Shown here: positions 33,432-42,630 of the stretch, in pieces | Numbering within the stretch: position 1 is the stretch's first letter | How the letters are laid out: each line of letters begins with the position of its first letter | Source: Hyphomicrobiales bacterium | Lineage (GTDB): Bacteria > Pseudomonadota > Alphaproteobacteria > Rhizobiales > Rhizobiaceae | Assembly: GCA_017305935.1 (NCBI GenBank) | Contig: JAFKJU010000012.1 | Coordinates: forward strand, 62,001-126,000 | Length of the DNA stretch: 64,000 nt | Direction: 5' to 3' | The notes under the pieces: generated by a model | Databases searched by the model: none | What the model saw: the letters and a program-made list of their open reading frames with translations, nothing else | What the model was told of the DNA's origin: nothing | Position numbers and translations under genes: made by a program

Positions 33432-34765
33432 CCCATCTTCTGCATCGCGCCATCCACTCCCGCCTGCCGGTCGCTGTCGGTGGAAAGGGCATCGAACTCT
33501 TCGATGCCGAGGGCAAGGCCTACATCGATGCCTCCGGCGGCGCGGCTGTCTCCTGCCTCGGCCACTCCCATCCCGCCGTCATCGCCGCCCTGCACGAGCA
33601 GCTCGACCGGCTCGCCTATGCCCATACCGGCTTCTTCACCTCGGACGCCGCCGAGGCGCTGGCCGATCTGCTGATCGAGGATGCACCGGCGGGACTCGGC
33701 CATGTCTATCTGGTCAGCGGCGGCTCCGAAGCCGTCGAGGCGGCGCTAAAGATGGCGCGGCAATATTTTGTCGAGAAGGGCGAGCCGCAGCGCCGCCACA
33801 TCATCGCGCGCCGGCAGAGCTATCACGGCAATACCCTTGGCGCGCTCGCCGCCGGCGGCAACGAATGGCGGCGGGCCCAGTTCAAGCCGCTGCTCATCGA
33901 AACCCATCATATCGATCCCTGCTACGCCTATCGTCTGCAGGAGCCCGACGAGAGCGACGAGGCTTATGCCGCCCGCGCCGCGCAGCAACTGGAGGACAAG
34001 ATCCTCGAACTCGGCGCGGACGAGGTCATCGCCTTCGTCGCCGAGACGGTAGTGGGCGCCACGTCGGGCGCCGTGCCGCCCGTCGCCGATTATCTGAAGC
34101 GCATCCGCGCCATCTGCGACCGCTACGGCGTGCTGCTGATCCTCGACGAGGTGATGTGCGGCATGGGCCGCACCGGCACGTTGCATGCCTGCGAGCAGGA
34201 CGGCGTCGCACCCGACCTGATGACCATCGCCAAGGGGCTTGGCGGCGGCTACCAGCCGGTCGGCGCGGTGCTGCTTTCGGACCGGGTCTTCGACGCTTTC
34301 GCAAACGGCTCCGGCTTCTTTCAGCACGGCCACACCTATATGGCCCATCCGATGGCGGCGGCTGCCGGCCTTGCCGTGCAGCATGTCATCCGCCAGGAAA
34401 ACCTGCTCGCCAATGTCGTGGCCATGGGCGCGGAGCTGGAGAGCCAGCTCACCGACCGCCTCGGCAATCACCATCATGTCGGGGATATTCGCGGGCGCGG
34501 CCTGTTTCGCGGCGTCGAGCTTGTCGCAGACCGCGCGAGCAAGCAGCCCTTCGATCCGAAACTCAGGCTGAACGCTCTCGTCAAGAGGGAAGCGATGGCG
34601 CGCGGGCTGATGGTCTATCCGATGGGCGGCACCATAGACGGCCACCTCGGCGACCATGTGCTGCTCGCCCCGCCCTTCATCGTCGACCGCGCCGATATCA
34701 CCCGCATCGTCGAGAGGCTGGGCGACGCGATCGATGCCGCCATAAACGCTCTCCCACACGCATAA
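33428..34765 (+). CDS. Class III PLP-dependent aminotransferase
   Basis: A 445-residue fold-type I aminotransferase. The PLP lysine is in [13 protein letters not shown] (near 264), the cofactor Asp is in [15 protein letters not shown] (near 240), and the N-terminal motif is [18 protein letters not shown]. Such enzymes transaminate omega-amino acids, beta-alanine or polyamines with pyruvate or 2-oxoglutarate. The start is GTG 33428, overlapping the RpiR stop by four bases; a much longer open frame upstream is only read-through opposite RpiR. It is followed 20 bases later by an ABC binding protein. The BKACE neighbour suggests its product may be a beta-keto acid. Confidence 0.88.
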   Translation: MTHLLHRAIHSRLPVAVGGKGIELFDAEGKAYIDASGGAAVSCLGHSHPAVIAALHEQLDRLAYAHTGFFTSDAAEALADLLIEDAPAGLGHVYLVSGGSEAVEAALKMARQYFVEKGEPQRRHIIARRQSYHGNTLGALAAGGNEWRRAQFKPLLIETHHIDPCYAYRLQEPDESDEAYAARAAQQLEDKILELGADEVIAFVAETVVGATSGAVPPVADYLKRIRAICDRYGVLLILDEVMCGMGRTGTLHACEQDGVAPDLMTIAKGLGGGYQPVGAVLLSDRVFDAFANGSGFFQHGHTYMAHPMAAAAGLAVQHVIRQENLLANVVAMGAELESQLTDRLGNHHHVGDIRGRGLFRGVELVADRASKQPFDPKLRLNALVKREAMARGLMVYPMGGTIDGHLGDHVLLAPPFIVDRADITRIVERLGDAIDAAINALPHA

Positions 34766-34785
34766 CTAGGAAAAGGGGAACTACT

Positions 34786-35526
34786 ATGAAACTGCGTTCT
34801 ATTCTGTTTGCCGCCTTCGCATCGGCGCTCGTCTTCTCCCAGGGCGCGCGCGCCGCGGATCTGGTGGTCGCCACCGATACGGCCTTCGTGCCCTTCGAGT
34901 TCAAGGAAGGCGACAAATATGTCGGCTTCGACATCGACATGTGGGATGCCATCGCCAAGGAAATCGGCGTCACCTACACGCTGCAGCCGATGGATTTCAA
35001 CGGCATCATTCCTGCACTTCAGACCAAGCAGGTGGATGTGGCGCTGGCCGGCATCACGATCAAGGACGAGCGCAAGAAGGCCATCGATTTCTCCGACGGC
35101 TACTATGACAGCGGCTTCCTGCTGATGGTGCCCGCCGACAGCGCCATCAAGGGCGCGGACGACCTCAAGGGCAAGATCCTGGCGACCAAGACCGGCACGT
35201 CCGCGACGGACTATGCCAAGGAGCACTTCAAGGAGACGGAGCTACGCCAGTTCCCGAACATCGACAACGCCTATCTGGAGCTTCAGACCGGCCGCGTCGA
35301 CGCCGCCATGCACGATACGCCCAACGTGCTCTACTACATCAAGACCGCCGGCGGCGGCAAGGTGAAGGCCGTCGGCGAGCAGATGATGGCGCATCAATAC
35401 GGCATCGGCTTCCCGAAGGGCAGCGAACTGGTTGCCAAGGTCAATACTGCACTGGCCAACATGAAGAAGGACGGCCGCTACACCGAGATCTACAAGAAGT
35501 GGTTCGGGACCGAGCCGAAGCTCTGA
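34786..35526 (+). CDS. Polar amino-acid ABC transporter substrate-binding protein (GlnH-like)
   Basis: A 246-residue periplasmic binding protein with a clear signal peptide cleaved after ARA-A (residues 1-23). The mature start [32 protein letters not shown] is typical of GlnH-type proteins. A strong ribosome site, AAAAGGGGAA, lies eight bases before ATG 34786. Its close match to the glutamine branch suggests a polar amino acid or derivative as ligand. A 10-bp-stem hairpin separates it from the permease gene, a usual way to keep binding-protein mRNA more abundant. Confidence 0.9.
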   Translation: MKLRSILFAAFASALVFSQGARAADLVVATDTAFVPFEFKEGDKYVGFDIDMWDAIAKEIGVTYTLQPMDFNGIIPALQTKQVDVALAGITIKDERKKAIDFSDGYYDSGFLLMVPADSAIKGADDLKGKILATKTGTSATDYAKEHFKETELRQFPNIDNAYLELQTGRVDAAMHDTPNVLYYIKTAGGGKVKAVGEQMMAHQYGIGFPKGSELVAKVNTALANMKKDGRYTEIYKKWFGTEPKL

Positions 35527-35540
35527 CGCTTGCTCCTTGC

Positions 35541-35584
35541 AGCATGATCCCACCGATCCTCGTTCACTCCGGTCGGATCATGCT
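35541..35584. repeat. Intergenic hairpin AGCATGATCC/GGATCATGCT
   Basis: Perfect 10-bp outer arms plus an inner ACCG/CGGT pair, 15 bases after the binding-protein stop and 56 bases before the permease start. GCATGATC-type palindromes are common between rhizobial genes. Its position fits an mRNA-stabilising or partial terminator element that raises binding-protein levels over permease levels. Confidence 0.55.
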
Positions 35585-35639
35585 CTAGCCGGGCGCGCCG
35601 GCTCATGCGGCGCGCTCCCCCAAGCCGGAGAGCCAATCC

Positions 35640-36296
35640 ATGGAATTCGACTGGTCCGTCGTCGGCGAGGCCATGCCTGCTCTGTTGAGCGGCGCCCGCC
35701 TTACCATCCTCATCACCCTTGCCGGCCTCGTGGGCGGCCTTATCGTCGGCTTCGTAACGGGTCTGATGCGCGCCTATGGCAACAAGCTGCTCAACGCCAT
35801 CGCCTTCGTCTATATCGAGCTGATCCGCGGCACGCCGATCGTCGTGCAGGTGATGTTCATCTATTTCGCGCTGCCGGTGCTGGCAGATGTCCGCGTCAAC
35901 CCGATGACCGCGGCCGTCACCGCCATTGTCGTCAATGCCGGTGCCTATATCGCCGAGATCGTGCGCGGCTCCTTCCTCTCCGTGCATAAGGGCCTGAAGG
36001 AAGCGGGCCTCGCGCTCGGCCTGCCGATGTGGAAGGTGCTGGTCTATATCATCGGCCCGGTCGCCTTCCGGCGCATGATCCCGCCGCTCGGCAACCAGTT
36101 CATCGTCAGCCTCAAGGATACCTCGCTGTTCATCGTCATCGGCGTCGGCGAGCTCACCCGCCAGGGCCAGGAGATCATGGCCGCCAACTTTCGCGCCGTC
36201 GAGATCTGGAGTGCCGTGGCGATCCTCTACCTGCTGATGACCGGAACCCTGACGCTGATCCTACGCGTTACCGAAAAGAGGATGCGGATCCTATGA
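35640..36296 (+). CDS. Polar amino-acid ABC transporter permease (GlnP-like)
   Basis: A 218-residue permease with about five helices. The family motifs are [21 protein letters not shown] and the EAA loop [35 protein letters not shown], with the KDTSLF signature. As only one permease is encoded it should form a homodimer, as in GlnP. Its stop overlaps the ATPase start (ATGA). Confidence 0.92.
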   Translation: MEFDWSVVGEAMPALLSGARLTILITLAGLVGGLIVGFVTGLMRAYGNKLLNAIAFVYIELIRGTPIVVQVMFIYFALPVLADVRVNPMTAAVTAIVVNAGAYIAEIVRGSFLSVHKGLKEAGLALGLPMWKVLVYIIGPVAFRRMIPPLGNQFIVSLKDTSLFIVIGVGELTRQGQEIMAANFRAVEIWSAVAILYLLMTGTLTLILRVTEKRMRIL

Positions 36297-37021
36297 GCAT
36301 CGTGGAATTTCGAAACGTCACGAAAACCTTCGGCTCCGTCGTGGTGCTGCGTGAGGTCGATCTCAATATCGACAAGGGCGAGGTGGTCGTGCTGATCGGC
36401 CCGTCCGGTTCCGGCAAGTCGACGCTGCTGCGTTGCATCAACGCGCTGGAGGAAATCAACGGCGGCGACCTCGTCGTCGACAATATCAGCGTCAAGGCCG
36501 GCCGTTCGCAGGTGCGGATGATCCGCCAGGAGGCCGGCATGGTCTTCCAGCAGTTCAATCTTTTCCCGCAAATGACCGCGCTGGAAAATGTCGCCTTCGG
36601 TCCCCGCCGCGTGCGTGGCGTCGGCCGCGCCGATGCGCAAGAGCAGGCCAAGGCGCTTCTTGCGAAAGTCGGGCTTGCCGAGCGCGGCCATCATTATCCG
36701 TCCGAGCTGTCGGGTGGGCAGCAGCAGCGTGTGGCGATCGCCCGGGCACTGGCCGTCAAGCCGAAGCTGATGCTGTTCGATGAGCCGACATCGGCGCTCG
36801 ATCCGGAGCTTCGCCACGAGGTCCTGCGCGTCATGCAGTCGCTTGCCGAGGAAGGCATGACGATGATCGTGGTCACGCACGAGATGGCTTTCGCCCGCCA
36901 GGTCGGCACGCGGCTGATCTTCATGGAGGACGGAAAAATCTCCGTCGACGGCAATCCTGCCGCCCTGCTCGCCAACCCGGAAAATCCACGCCTGCGGGAG
37001 TTCTTGCAGCATGTCCACTGA
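36293..37021 (+). CDS. Polar amino-acid ABC transporter ATPase (GlnQ-like)
   Basis: A 242-residue ATPase of the GlnQ/HisP type. Walker A is G-P-S-G-S-G-K-S-T at about 34-42, the Q-loop is [12 protein letters not shown], the signature is LSGGQQQR, Walker B is [14 protein letters not shown], and the H-loop is [12 protein letters not shown]. It starts inside the permease stop and ends 11 bases inside the following C45 gene, so the peptidase-like enzyme is co-translated with the importer. Confidence 0.93.
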   Translation: MSIVEFRNVTKTFGSVVVLREVDLNIDKGEVVVLIGPSGSGKSTLLRCINALEEINGGDLVVDNISVKAGRSQVRMIRQEAGMVFQQFNLFPQMTALENVAFGPRRVRGVGRADAQEQAKALLAKVGLAERGHHYPSELSGGQQQRVAIARALAVKPKLMLFDEPTSALDPELRHEVLRVMQSLAEEGMTMIVVTHEMAFARQVGTRLIFMEDGKISVDGNPAALLANPENPRLREFLQHVH

Positions 37022-38042
37022 CAGCCGGCTCGGTTTCATCGAAGTTGCAGGTTCACCACACGACGTCGGCGTCCAACTCGGCCTTTTCGGCCGTGAGATC
37101 GCCCATCGCCATCTCGTCCTCGGTCACGCCTGGACCTCCGTCATGGCCTGGCGCGACGATCCGCGCGTTGCGGCCATGCGCGGGCTGGTGGAGGCGCGTT
37201 TCCCGGTCCACTGGGCGGAACTGCAAGGCCTTGCCGCTGGTCTCGATCTGCCATTCGACGACGTCTTCCTCTGGAACTGCCGTGGCGATGTCTGGGCCTT
37301 CGCACCTGATGGCTGCACGACGGTCCAGATCCCCGGCCGGGAACCGGTCCTTGCCCATAACGAGGATGGCGATCCCGGATTTCGCGGTCATTGCGCGCTT
37401 GCCCATGTCCGCCCCGAAAGCGGCCGGGCGTTCACCGGTTTCGTCTATCCCGCCTCGATCCCTGGCCACACCTTCGCCGTTACCGAGGCGGGTCTCGTCC
37501 AGACCGTCAACAATATCCGCTCGCGCTGCGTCGGCGCCGGTTTGCCGCGCATGATCCTGGGCCGGGCGCTGCTCGACAGCGCCTCGCTTGACGCGGCCGT
37601 TGGTCTCCTCAAGAGCGCCGAGCGCGCAGGCGCCTTCCACATGACGCTCGCCCAGCAGGGCGATCCGCGCCTGCTCAGCATCGAATATACCCACACGACC
37701 TGTAGCGTGGCCGTTGTCGAGCGTCCGCAATGCCATGCCAACCATTTGATCCACGACAGCACGAAAGGAGAGCGGCAGGTCATCACCGGTTCCTCCCGCT
37801 CGCGCCAGCAGCGAGGCGAGGGGCTCATGGTCGATGGTTCCCTCAACCCGCTCGATATTCTCTGGGACAACGGCGTATCGGCGCTTCCGATCCATCGCAC
37901 CCAGCCCGACGACCCCGATCATGAAAATACGCTTGCCACGGCGGTTTTCCGAATCGGCGCACGTTCGGTCGCTTGGCAGGTTTATGATCAAGCTGGCAAT
38001 GCGCCGCGCTTTATGATGGATGGGACGTTGACGCCGAGTTGA
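37011..38042 (+). CDS. C45 family peptidase / acyltransferase-like Ntn hydrolase
   Basis: A 343-residue protein of the acyl-coenzyme A:6-aminopenicillanic-acid acyltransferase (C45) family. The would-be N-terminal nucleophile is C102 in PDGCTTVQIPGREPVLAHNEDGDP, where self-cleavage normally occurs between Gly and Cys. Conserved Asn/Asp/Arg residues follow in AHNEDGD and VQTVNNIRSRC. Bacterial members hydrolyse amides of amino acids or small peptides. Co-translation with an amino-acid importer suggests it cuts an imported conjugate to release the amino acid used by the aminotransferase (inference). The start at ATG 37011 overlaps the ATPase end by 11 bases. Confidence 0.82.
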   Translation: MSTDSRLGFIEVAGSPHDVGVQLGLFGREIAHRHLVLGHAWTSVMAWRDDPRVAAMRGLVEARFPVHWAELQGLAAGLDLPFDDVFLWNCRGDVWAFAPDGCTTVQIPGREPVLAHNEDGDPGFRGHCALAHVRPESGRAFTGFVYPASIPGHTFAVTEAGLVQTVNNIRSRCVGAGLPRMILGRALLDSASLDAAVGLLKSAERAGAFHMTLAQQGDPRLLSIEYTHTTCSVAVVERPQCHANHLIHDSTKGERQVITGSSRSRQQRGEGLMVDGSLNPLDILWDNGVSALPIHRTQPDDPDHENTLATAVFRIGARSVAWQVYDQAGNAPRFMMDGTLTPS

Positions 38043-38360
38043 ACATGGCCGTCAAGAGCGGAAGGACATTGTATCCAAGCGGTGAAACGCTTATGGGGAC
38101 TAGCAGAGGCATCATCGAGCAGTCCTGCCGAGCCGCCTCCGAACTCAATGCGACCTCCTGCAGACGGCCATTCTGGCCTGGATTACGCGCTGATGCCAGC
38201 GGCCGAAGATGACACCATCGTGACTTGCTGCAATATCATGCCAGCGACCCTGGTCGTCATCAGCGGCAATGTCAAACACACGGGCAGCGATATCGCCTCG
38301 ATGGACCGTGTGGCCTAACGCAGCGAGCGGCGGATAAGACGCCGACATCGGCCGGGGAAC
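38043..38360. other. Intergenic region with possible GMC-oxidoreductase C-terminal scrap
   Basis: About 320 bases without an intact gene. On the plus strand 38226-38316 a frame reads NIMPATLVVISGN...IASMDRVA, which looks like a worn copy of the GMC oxidoreductase C-terminal motif (S-x-MP-x-LVSGN...). The rest of the GMC remnant nearby lies on the other strand, so if real this piece was inverted. No gene is claimed here. Confidence 0.25.
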
Positions 38361-39230
38361 CTAACGACGCTCCTGCACCTGACAGTGTTGTGTCTTAGGC
38401 AACGTCGGCCAGGCAAGGAACTTGTGTTCCCGCTCGGGGATTTCCGCTGCCATCGGCCGCTTGTCGGCTGGAGCGGTCGTATAGGTGACCGGATTCAGGT
38501 AACGCTGCTGATCCGGCCGGTCGAGCCCGTCCCGCGACCGCAAGAAGCCGCCGCATTGATTGAGGCTGAGACGCAAAGGTCCGCGGTGGGTCAGCAAATA
38601 GTGCACCGTGAAGAGCCTTGCCCGACCATGGCGACAGCATGGAGTTCAAGGTGGGTTGGTGGCCTTGTAATAGTAATTGATGCCGAGATGACCCGGCGCC
38701 GACAGCGCTACGGCCTTCCATGACGATGCGCTCGACAATGCAATTCTTGAGCAGCGTGACGTTGTTGCGCGACAGCGTAGGTTTCAAGAAGGCATCGGTG
38801 TCAGACCATCTTTCCCATTCTTTGCAGTGATCCGATAATGCGTACGCCTTCGGGTGAGGGCGGTTGCAATCGTCCGTGACCGGCAGGCCCAGCTCCTTTG
38901 CCACGGCAAGGTAATGCCGGTCGGACGGATGAATATCGTTGCGTAATTACTGACGAAAAGCGGGCCGTTTCCTTCGATGCCGCCATCCGCCAAGACGCGG
39001 CTTTCGACGGCCTCGTAATGTGGGCGCAAGGCGGCCCAGTTGCACCCCGTGGCTCCGGACGCCTCCCAATCCTCGAAGTCGCCCGGCAGGACCGTTGCTA
39101 GATTCCCCTGGCCAAGAAGCTGATATTGCTCGGCGAGCCGACCGCCGCTGCGTCCTGCACCCCGGCAAGCAGATCGGCATCCGCAATGCCGCCGAGGCCG
39201 GTATTATCTCGATGATCAGGTGCGTCAACT
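38361..39230 (-). pseudogene. GMC-family oxidoreductase (choline/alcohol dehydrogenase-like), shattered
   Basis: Several minus-strand frames together spell a GMC oxidoreductase. About 39030-39110 encodes a DWEASGATG-like segment. About 38940-39030 encodes RPHYEAVESRVL. About 38690-38904 encodes KELGLPVTDDCN...FLKPTLSRNNVTLLKNCIVERIVMEGRSAVG. About 38430-38606 encodes HYLLTHRGPL and RYLNPVTYTT. At least three frame changes and the absence of the N-terminal FAD motif (GxGxxG) show the gene is dead. It lies next to an intact MalT/AlkS-like regulator that may once have controlled it. Confidence 0.72.
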
Positions 39231-39276
39231 GAGGCGCCCGAACGGAAAATCGGTATCCGCTTCCCGGGGAAGTGCT

Positions 39277-41934
39277 CTACTCCGCCAGCCCGACCTCCTG
39301 AGCCTTGCGCACCGCCTGGACCCGGTTGGAAACGCCGAGCTTTCCAAAAATGTTCTTCAGGTGCCATTTGACGGTCGGTTCGGATAGCGCCATATCGTCG
39401 GCGAGGTTGCGGTTGGAGGCGCCGGCGCAGAGGCGCGTCAGCACCTCGATTTCGCGCGGAGTCAGGGAGTCTGCCGGTCCCTTCGCCGTGGCGGGAAGGC
39501 CGGCGCCCTCTGCCTCAAGCGCCGCCAGCAATTGGCGGGCGAATTCGGCGATCGCCGGGTCTTCGGCGGCGAGATCGGGAAGGGCCGGGGCGAGGCTGGC
39601 GGCGAGGTTCGGTCCCTCGTCGAGCAGCAGGCGCTGGAAACGGCCGCGCCAGGCGATGCGCAGGGCCTGGGCCAGCGCCGTGCGGCTTTCCGACCCCGTG
39701 CAGCAACGGGCGAACAGCAGCAGTGCCACCATCAGCCGGCGGCTGCGCTCGCCGGCGCGCAGCGGCGGGATCAGCCGCTCCAGCAGGACGCGCGCCTCCG
39801 CCAGCCGCTTTTCCGCCAGCAGGATCCGGGCTTCGGCCAGCACCGCGAATTCGAGGATGATCGCCGGCGCCGCGTCGCCGCGCTCGATGCGAAAACGGTC
39901 GATGCAGGAGCGCGCCTCGGCGATGCGGCCGGCCGAAAGCAGCAGCCGCACCCGCTCATGCAGAATGACGGCGGCAAGGCGCAGATAGATGCGGTCGGCG
40001 GTCGCCTCCACATCGGCGAGGATGGCCAGCGCATCCTCGCCACGGCCGTGATGATGCAGCAGCCGCGCATAGGCGGGCACGCTGACGATCGGCGACAGGA
40101 TGACGACGGCGCCCTCGATCAGCGGCCTGATATCCTCCAGCAGCCGCAGCGCCTCGGCGATGTCGCCGGTCTCGTAAGCGATATCCATCAGCATCGTCTT
40201 GGCCAACGCTTCGCCATAGGAGCCGGGGCCGAGCTGCTCGCTGGCGGCGGCGATGGCAGCGTTCAGCACGTCGCGGGCCAGATCCGGCCTCCCGGCGCTG
40301 CGCTCGATGGCGGCGAGATAGCAATTGCACAACACGAGACCGAGAATGCTGCCGGAGCGATGATGGGCGGCCAGCGCCGCCGTCACCGCTGAACGCGCCG
40401 CCTGCATGTCGCCGAGCGCATAATCATTGTAACCGATGATGTTGTAGGCGACGGCCCGCAGGAACCAGGCCGAGACGGGCAGGGCCTTCAGCGCGGCGCG
40501 CGCCTTGTCGCGGGCCTCCTCGAACCGCTCGCAGGTGCTGGCGACCGCGGCATCGAGCACCGCTAGCTCGTTGGCGATCGAGGTCGGGGGCAGGGTGCCG
40601 CTGTCGCCGGCGCGACCCGGATCGGCCTCCAGCAGCGTATAGGCGCGGGCAAGCGCCGCGGTGGCGCGGCGGGTCTGGCTGGAATGCACCGAGATCCAGA
40701 TGATCGCGAATTGCAGGCGGATGCGCTCGTTGACGATCTTGCGCGGCAATTGCGCCAGCAGTTCCTCGATATCGCGGAACCGGCAATCGGCGATCATCGG
40801 CAAGGCGCAGCGCTCGACGATGGCGGCGGCGCGGCGATCGTCGCCGGCTGCCAGCGTGTGGCGCACCGCCTCGGCGGCGACCTCCTCGCGCAGATACCAT
40901 TCGGCGGCGGCCAGATGCAGCGGCGCGATCGCCGCCGGATTGCGCTTCTCGAACTGGCGGCGCAGAAAATCGCGGAAGAGATGGTGGTAGCGATACCAGC
41001 GTCCCTCATTGTCCAGCCGCACGATGAAGAGTTGGCGCGCTTCCACCACAGCAATCATCGTCTCGGCCTCGGCAAGGCGCAGGATCGTGGCGCAGCTTTC
41101 GGCGGAAAACCGCTCCAGCACCGAGGTCTGCATCAGGAAATCCTGCAGGCCGGCATCGAGCACGCCGAAAACCTCCTGCATCAGGAATTCGGTGACTTCG
41201 CGCCCGCCCCCGGAAAAGCCGGCCAGCGTTTCGCCGGCGGCCAGTTGCAGCGTCGCGAGCTGCAGGCCGGCGGCCCAGCCTTCGGTCTTCGATACCATCA
41301 GGTCGAGCAGATCCGGGGCGAGACCGGCGCCCAGCCGGTTGGTCAGGAACAGGTCGGCATCGCCGCGATCGAAGCGCAGCTCCTCGACGCCGATTTCCAC
41401 CAGGCGCCCGGACAGCCGCAGCCGCGCCAGCGACATCGGCGGAACGGTGCGGGTGGCGATGACCAGATGCATTCGGCCATCCAGCACCAGCCGCTCGACG
41501 ATACCGATGACGGCGGGGTTTTCGATGAGATGCAGGTCGTCGAGGAACAGGGTCAGCGGCTGCGCCAGAGCCGCCGTCATCTGGCAGATTTCGGCGACCA
41601 CCGCATCGATGAGCAGGATCGGGCTGGAGCGCAGCGTTTCCACCAGCACGCCGCGGCTCGCCAGCCACGGGCGAAGGGCGGCTTCGAGATGGGCGACGAA
41701 GACGTTTTCGTCATTGTCCTGAAAATCGAGCGACAGCCAGGCGGAGGCTTCGCCCTGTTCTGCCACCCGACGGCTCCATTGCGCCATCAGCACGGTCTTG
41801 CCGAAACCGGCGGGGGCGCCGACCAGCGTCAGCGAGGCATCCCCGCTGCCGCGCAGCCGGTGCAGAAGCCGCGGGCGCGCAACCCAGGGACCACGCTCCG
41901 CAGGCGGGTGCAGTTTGGTATCGCGAATAATCAT
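39277..41934 (-). CDS. MalT/AlkS-like LuxR-family transcriptional regulator (STAND ATPase)
   Basis: An 885-residue regulator. The N-terminal STAND NTPase has a P-loop G-A-P-A-G-F-G-K-T (about 39-47), a Walker B-like LFLDDLHLI and a sensor region (HLVIATRTVPP). A central region of about 400 residues consists of helical MalT-type repeats rich in Ala, Leu and Glu. The last 65 residues are a LuxR HTH (SLTPREIEVLTRLCAGASNRNLADDMALSEPTVKWHLKNIFGKLGV). Such proteins activate transcription after binding an inducer and ATP; AlkS-like members control alkane or alcohol oxidation genes. The adjacent GMC oxidoreductase is broken, so its target may be gone or elsewhere. It starts at ATG 41934. Confidence 0.88.
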   Translation of the reverse strand: MIIRDTKLHPPAERGPWVARPRLLHRLRGSGDASLTLVGAPAGFGKTVLMAQWSRRVAEQGEASAWLSLDFQDNDENVFVAHLEAALRPWLASRGVLVETLRSSPILLIDAVVAEICQMTAALAQPLTLFLDDLHLIENPAVIGIVERLVLDGRMHLVIATRTVPPMSLARLRLSGRLVEIGVEELRFDRGDADLFLTNRLGAGLAPDLLDLMVSKTEGWAAGLQLATLQLAAGETLAGFSGGGREVTEFLMQEVFGVLDAGLQDFLMQTSVLERFSAESCATILRLAEAETMIAVVEARQLFIVRLDNEGRWYRYHHLFRDFLRRQFEKRNPAAIAPLHLAAAEWYLREEVAAEAVRHTLAAGDDRRAAAIVERCALPMIADCRFRDIEELLAQLPRKIVNERIRLQFAIIWISVHSSQTRRATAALARAYTLLEADPGRAGDSGTLPPTSIANELAVLDAAVASTCERFEEARDKARAALKALPVSAWFLRAVAYNIIGYNDYALGDMQAARSAVTAALAAHHRSGSILGLVLCNCYLAAIERSAGRPDLARDVLNAAIAAASEQLGPGSYGEALAKTMLMDIAYETGDIAEALRLLEDIRPLIEGAVVILSPIVSVPAYARLLHHHGRGEDALAILADVEATADRIYLRLAAVILHERVRLLLSAGRIAEARSCIDRFRIERGDAAPAIILEFAVLAEARILLAEKRLAEARVLLERLIPPLRAGERSRRLMVALLLFARCCTGSESRTALAQALRIAWRGRFQRLLLDEGPNLAASLAPALPDLAAEDPAIAEFARQLLAALEAEGAGLPATAKGPADSLTPREIEVLTRLCAGASNRNLADDMALSEPTVKWHLKNIFGKLGVSNRVQAVRKAQEVGLAE

Positions 41935-42142
41935 TCACCGTCCACTCGTCGCCGCGCCAATCTCACGGCAATCGCGCCTATGAAAGGCAAAAGACGGCAA
42001 CAGGTCAACCACATGCGGCCGGCTTTCCTTCCACCCGCATTCGCGCGATCCTGACGCCGGAAAAAATATCCCCCCGATGTCGGGACGGCACGATGTCGCG
42101 CGTCCTTGGAGCATTCCATCAGTCTTTCAGGAGGAAATGACC

Positions 42143-42586
42143 ATGCCGAACACCATACGCCTGCACCGCGTCTTGGCCAGTAGCCCGGACAAGATCTACC
42201 GCGCCTTCATCGAGGCGGATGCGCTGGCCAAGTGGCTGCCGCCGAACGGTTTTGCCTGCACCGTGCATCATCTGGAGCCTGCGGTAGGCGGTACGTTCCG
42301 GATGTCGTTCCGCAATTTCACCACCGGCGAGAGCCATTTCTTCGGCGGCGAGTATGTCGAGCTGATCCCCGGCGAAAGCCTGCGCTATACCGACAGGTTC
42401 GACGATCCCAATCTGCCGGGTGAAATGCAGGTGACGGTCACGCTTCGGAAGGGGATGATCGGCACTGATGTGGAGATCATCCAGGCCGGCGTTCCGGACG
42501 TTATTCCGCCGGAGATGTGCTATCTCGGCTGGCAGGAATCGCTGCGCAATCTCGCAAGGCTGGTCGAGCCCGACATCCGCCAGTAA
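42143..42586 (+). CDS. SRPBCC (AHSA1/START-like) domain protein
   Basis: A 147-residue protein with the SRPBCC fold typical of AHSA1 or polyketide-cyclase-like proteins: HRVLASSPDKIYRAFIEADALAKWLPPNGF at the N-terminus, GGTFRMSF in the middle, and a C-terminal helix MCYLGWQESLRNLARLVE. AGGAGG at 42129-42134 is eight bases from ATG 42143 but only two from ATG 42137, which decides the start. Such proteins bind hydrophobic ligands; the role here is unknown. It converges with prmB across a strong hairpin. Confidence 0.85.
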   Translation: MPNTIRLHRVLASSPDKIYRAFIEADALAKWLPPNGFACTVHHLEPAVGGTFRMSFRNFTTGESHFFGGEYVELIPGESLRYTDRFDDPNLPGEMQVTVTLRKGMIGTDVEIIQAGVPDVIPPEMCYLGWQESLRNLARLVEPDIRQ

Positions 42587-42592
42587 TTCGAC

Positions 42593-42626
42593 ATGCCGGC
42601 AGCGAATTGTGATCCGCTGCCGGCAT
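42593..42626. terminator. Bidirectional terminator hairpin
   Basis: A perfect 12-bp stem ATGCCGGCAGCG/CGCTGCCGGCAT with a 10-base loop. It fills the 44-base gap between the SRPBCC gene and the convergent prmB gene. No long U-run follows on either side, but symmetry and position support termination. Confidence 0.65.
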
Positions 42627-42630
42627 CGGC

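Noticed and set aside
32525-34765. Apparent fusion protein of about 746 residues ending in the aminotransferase
   Set aside because: Its first 300 codons are an out-of-frame reading of the RpiR gene; the aminotransferase has its own GTG start overlapping the RpiR stop.
33865-35526. Apparent aminotransferase-binding protein fusion
   Set aside because: The first part is out-of-frame aminotransferase sequence; the binding protein has its own signal peptide and ribosome site at 34786.
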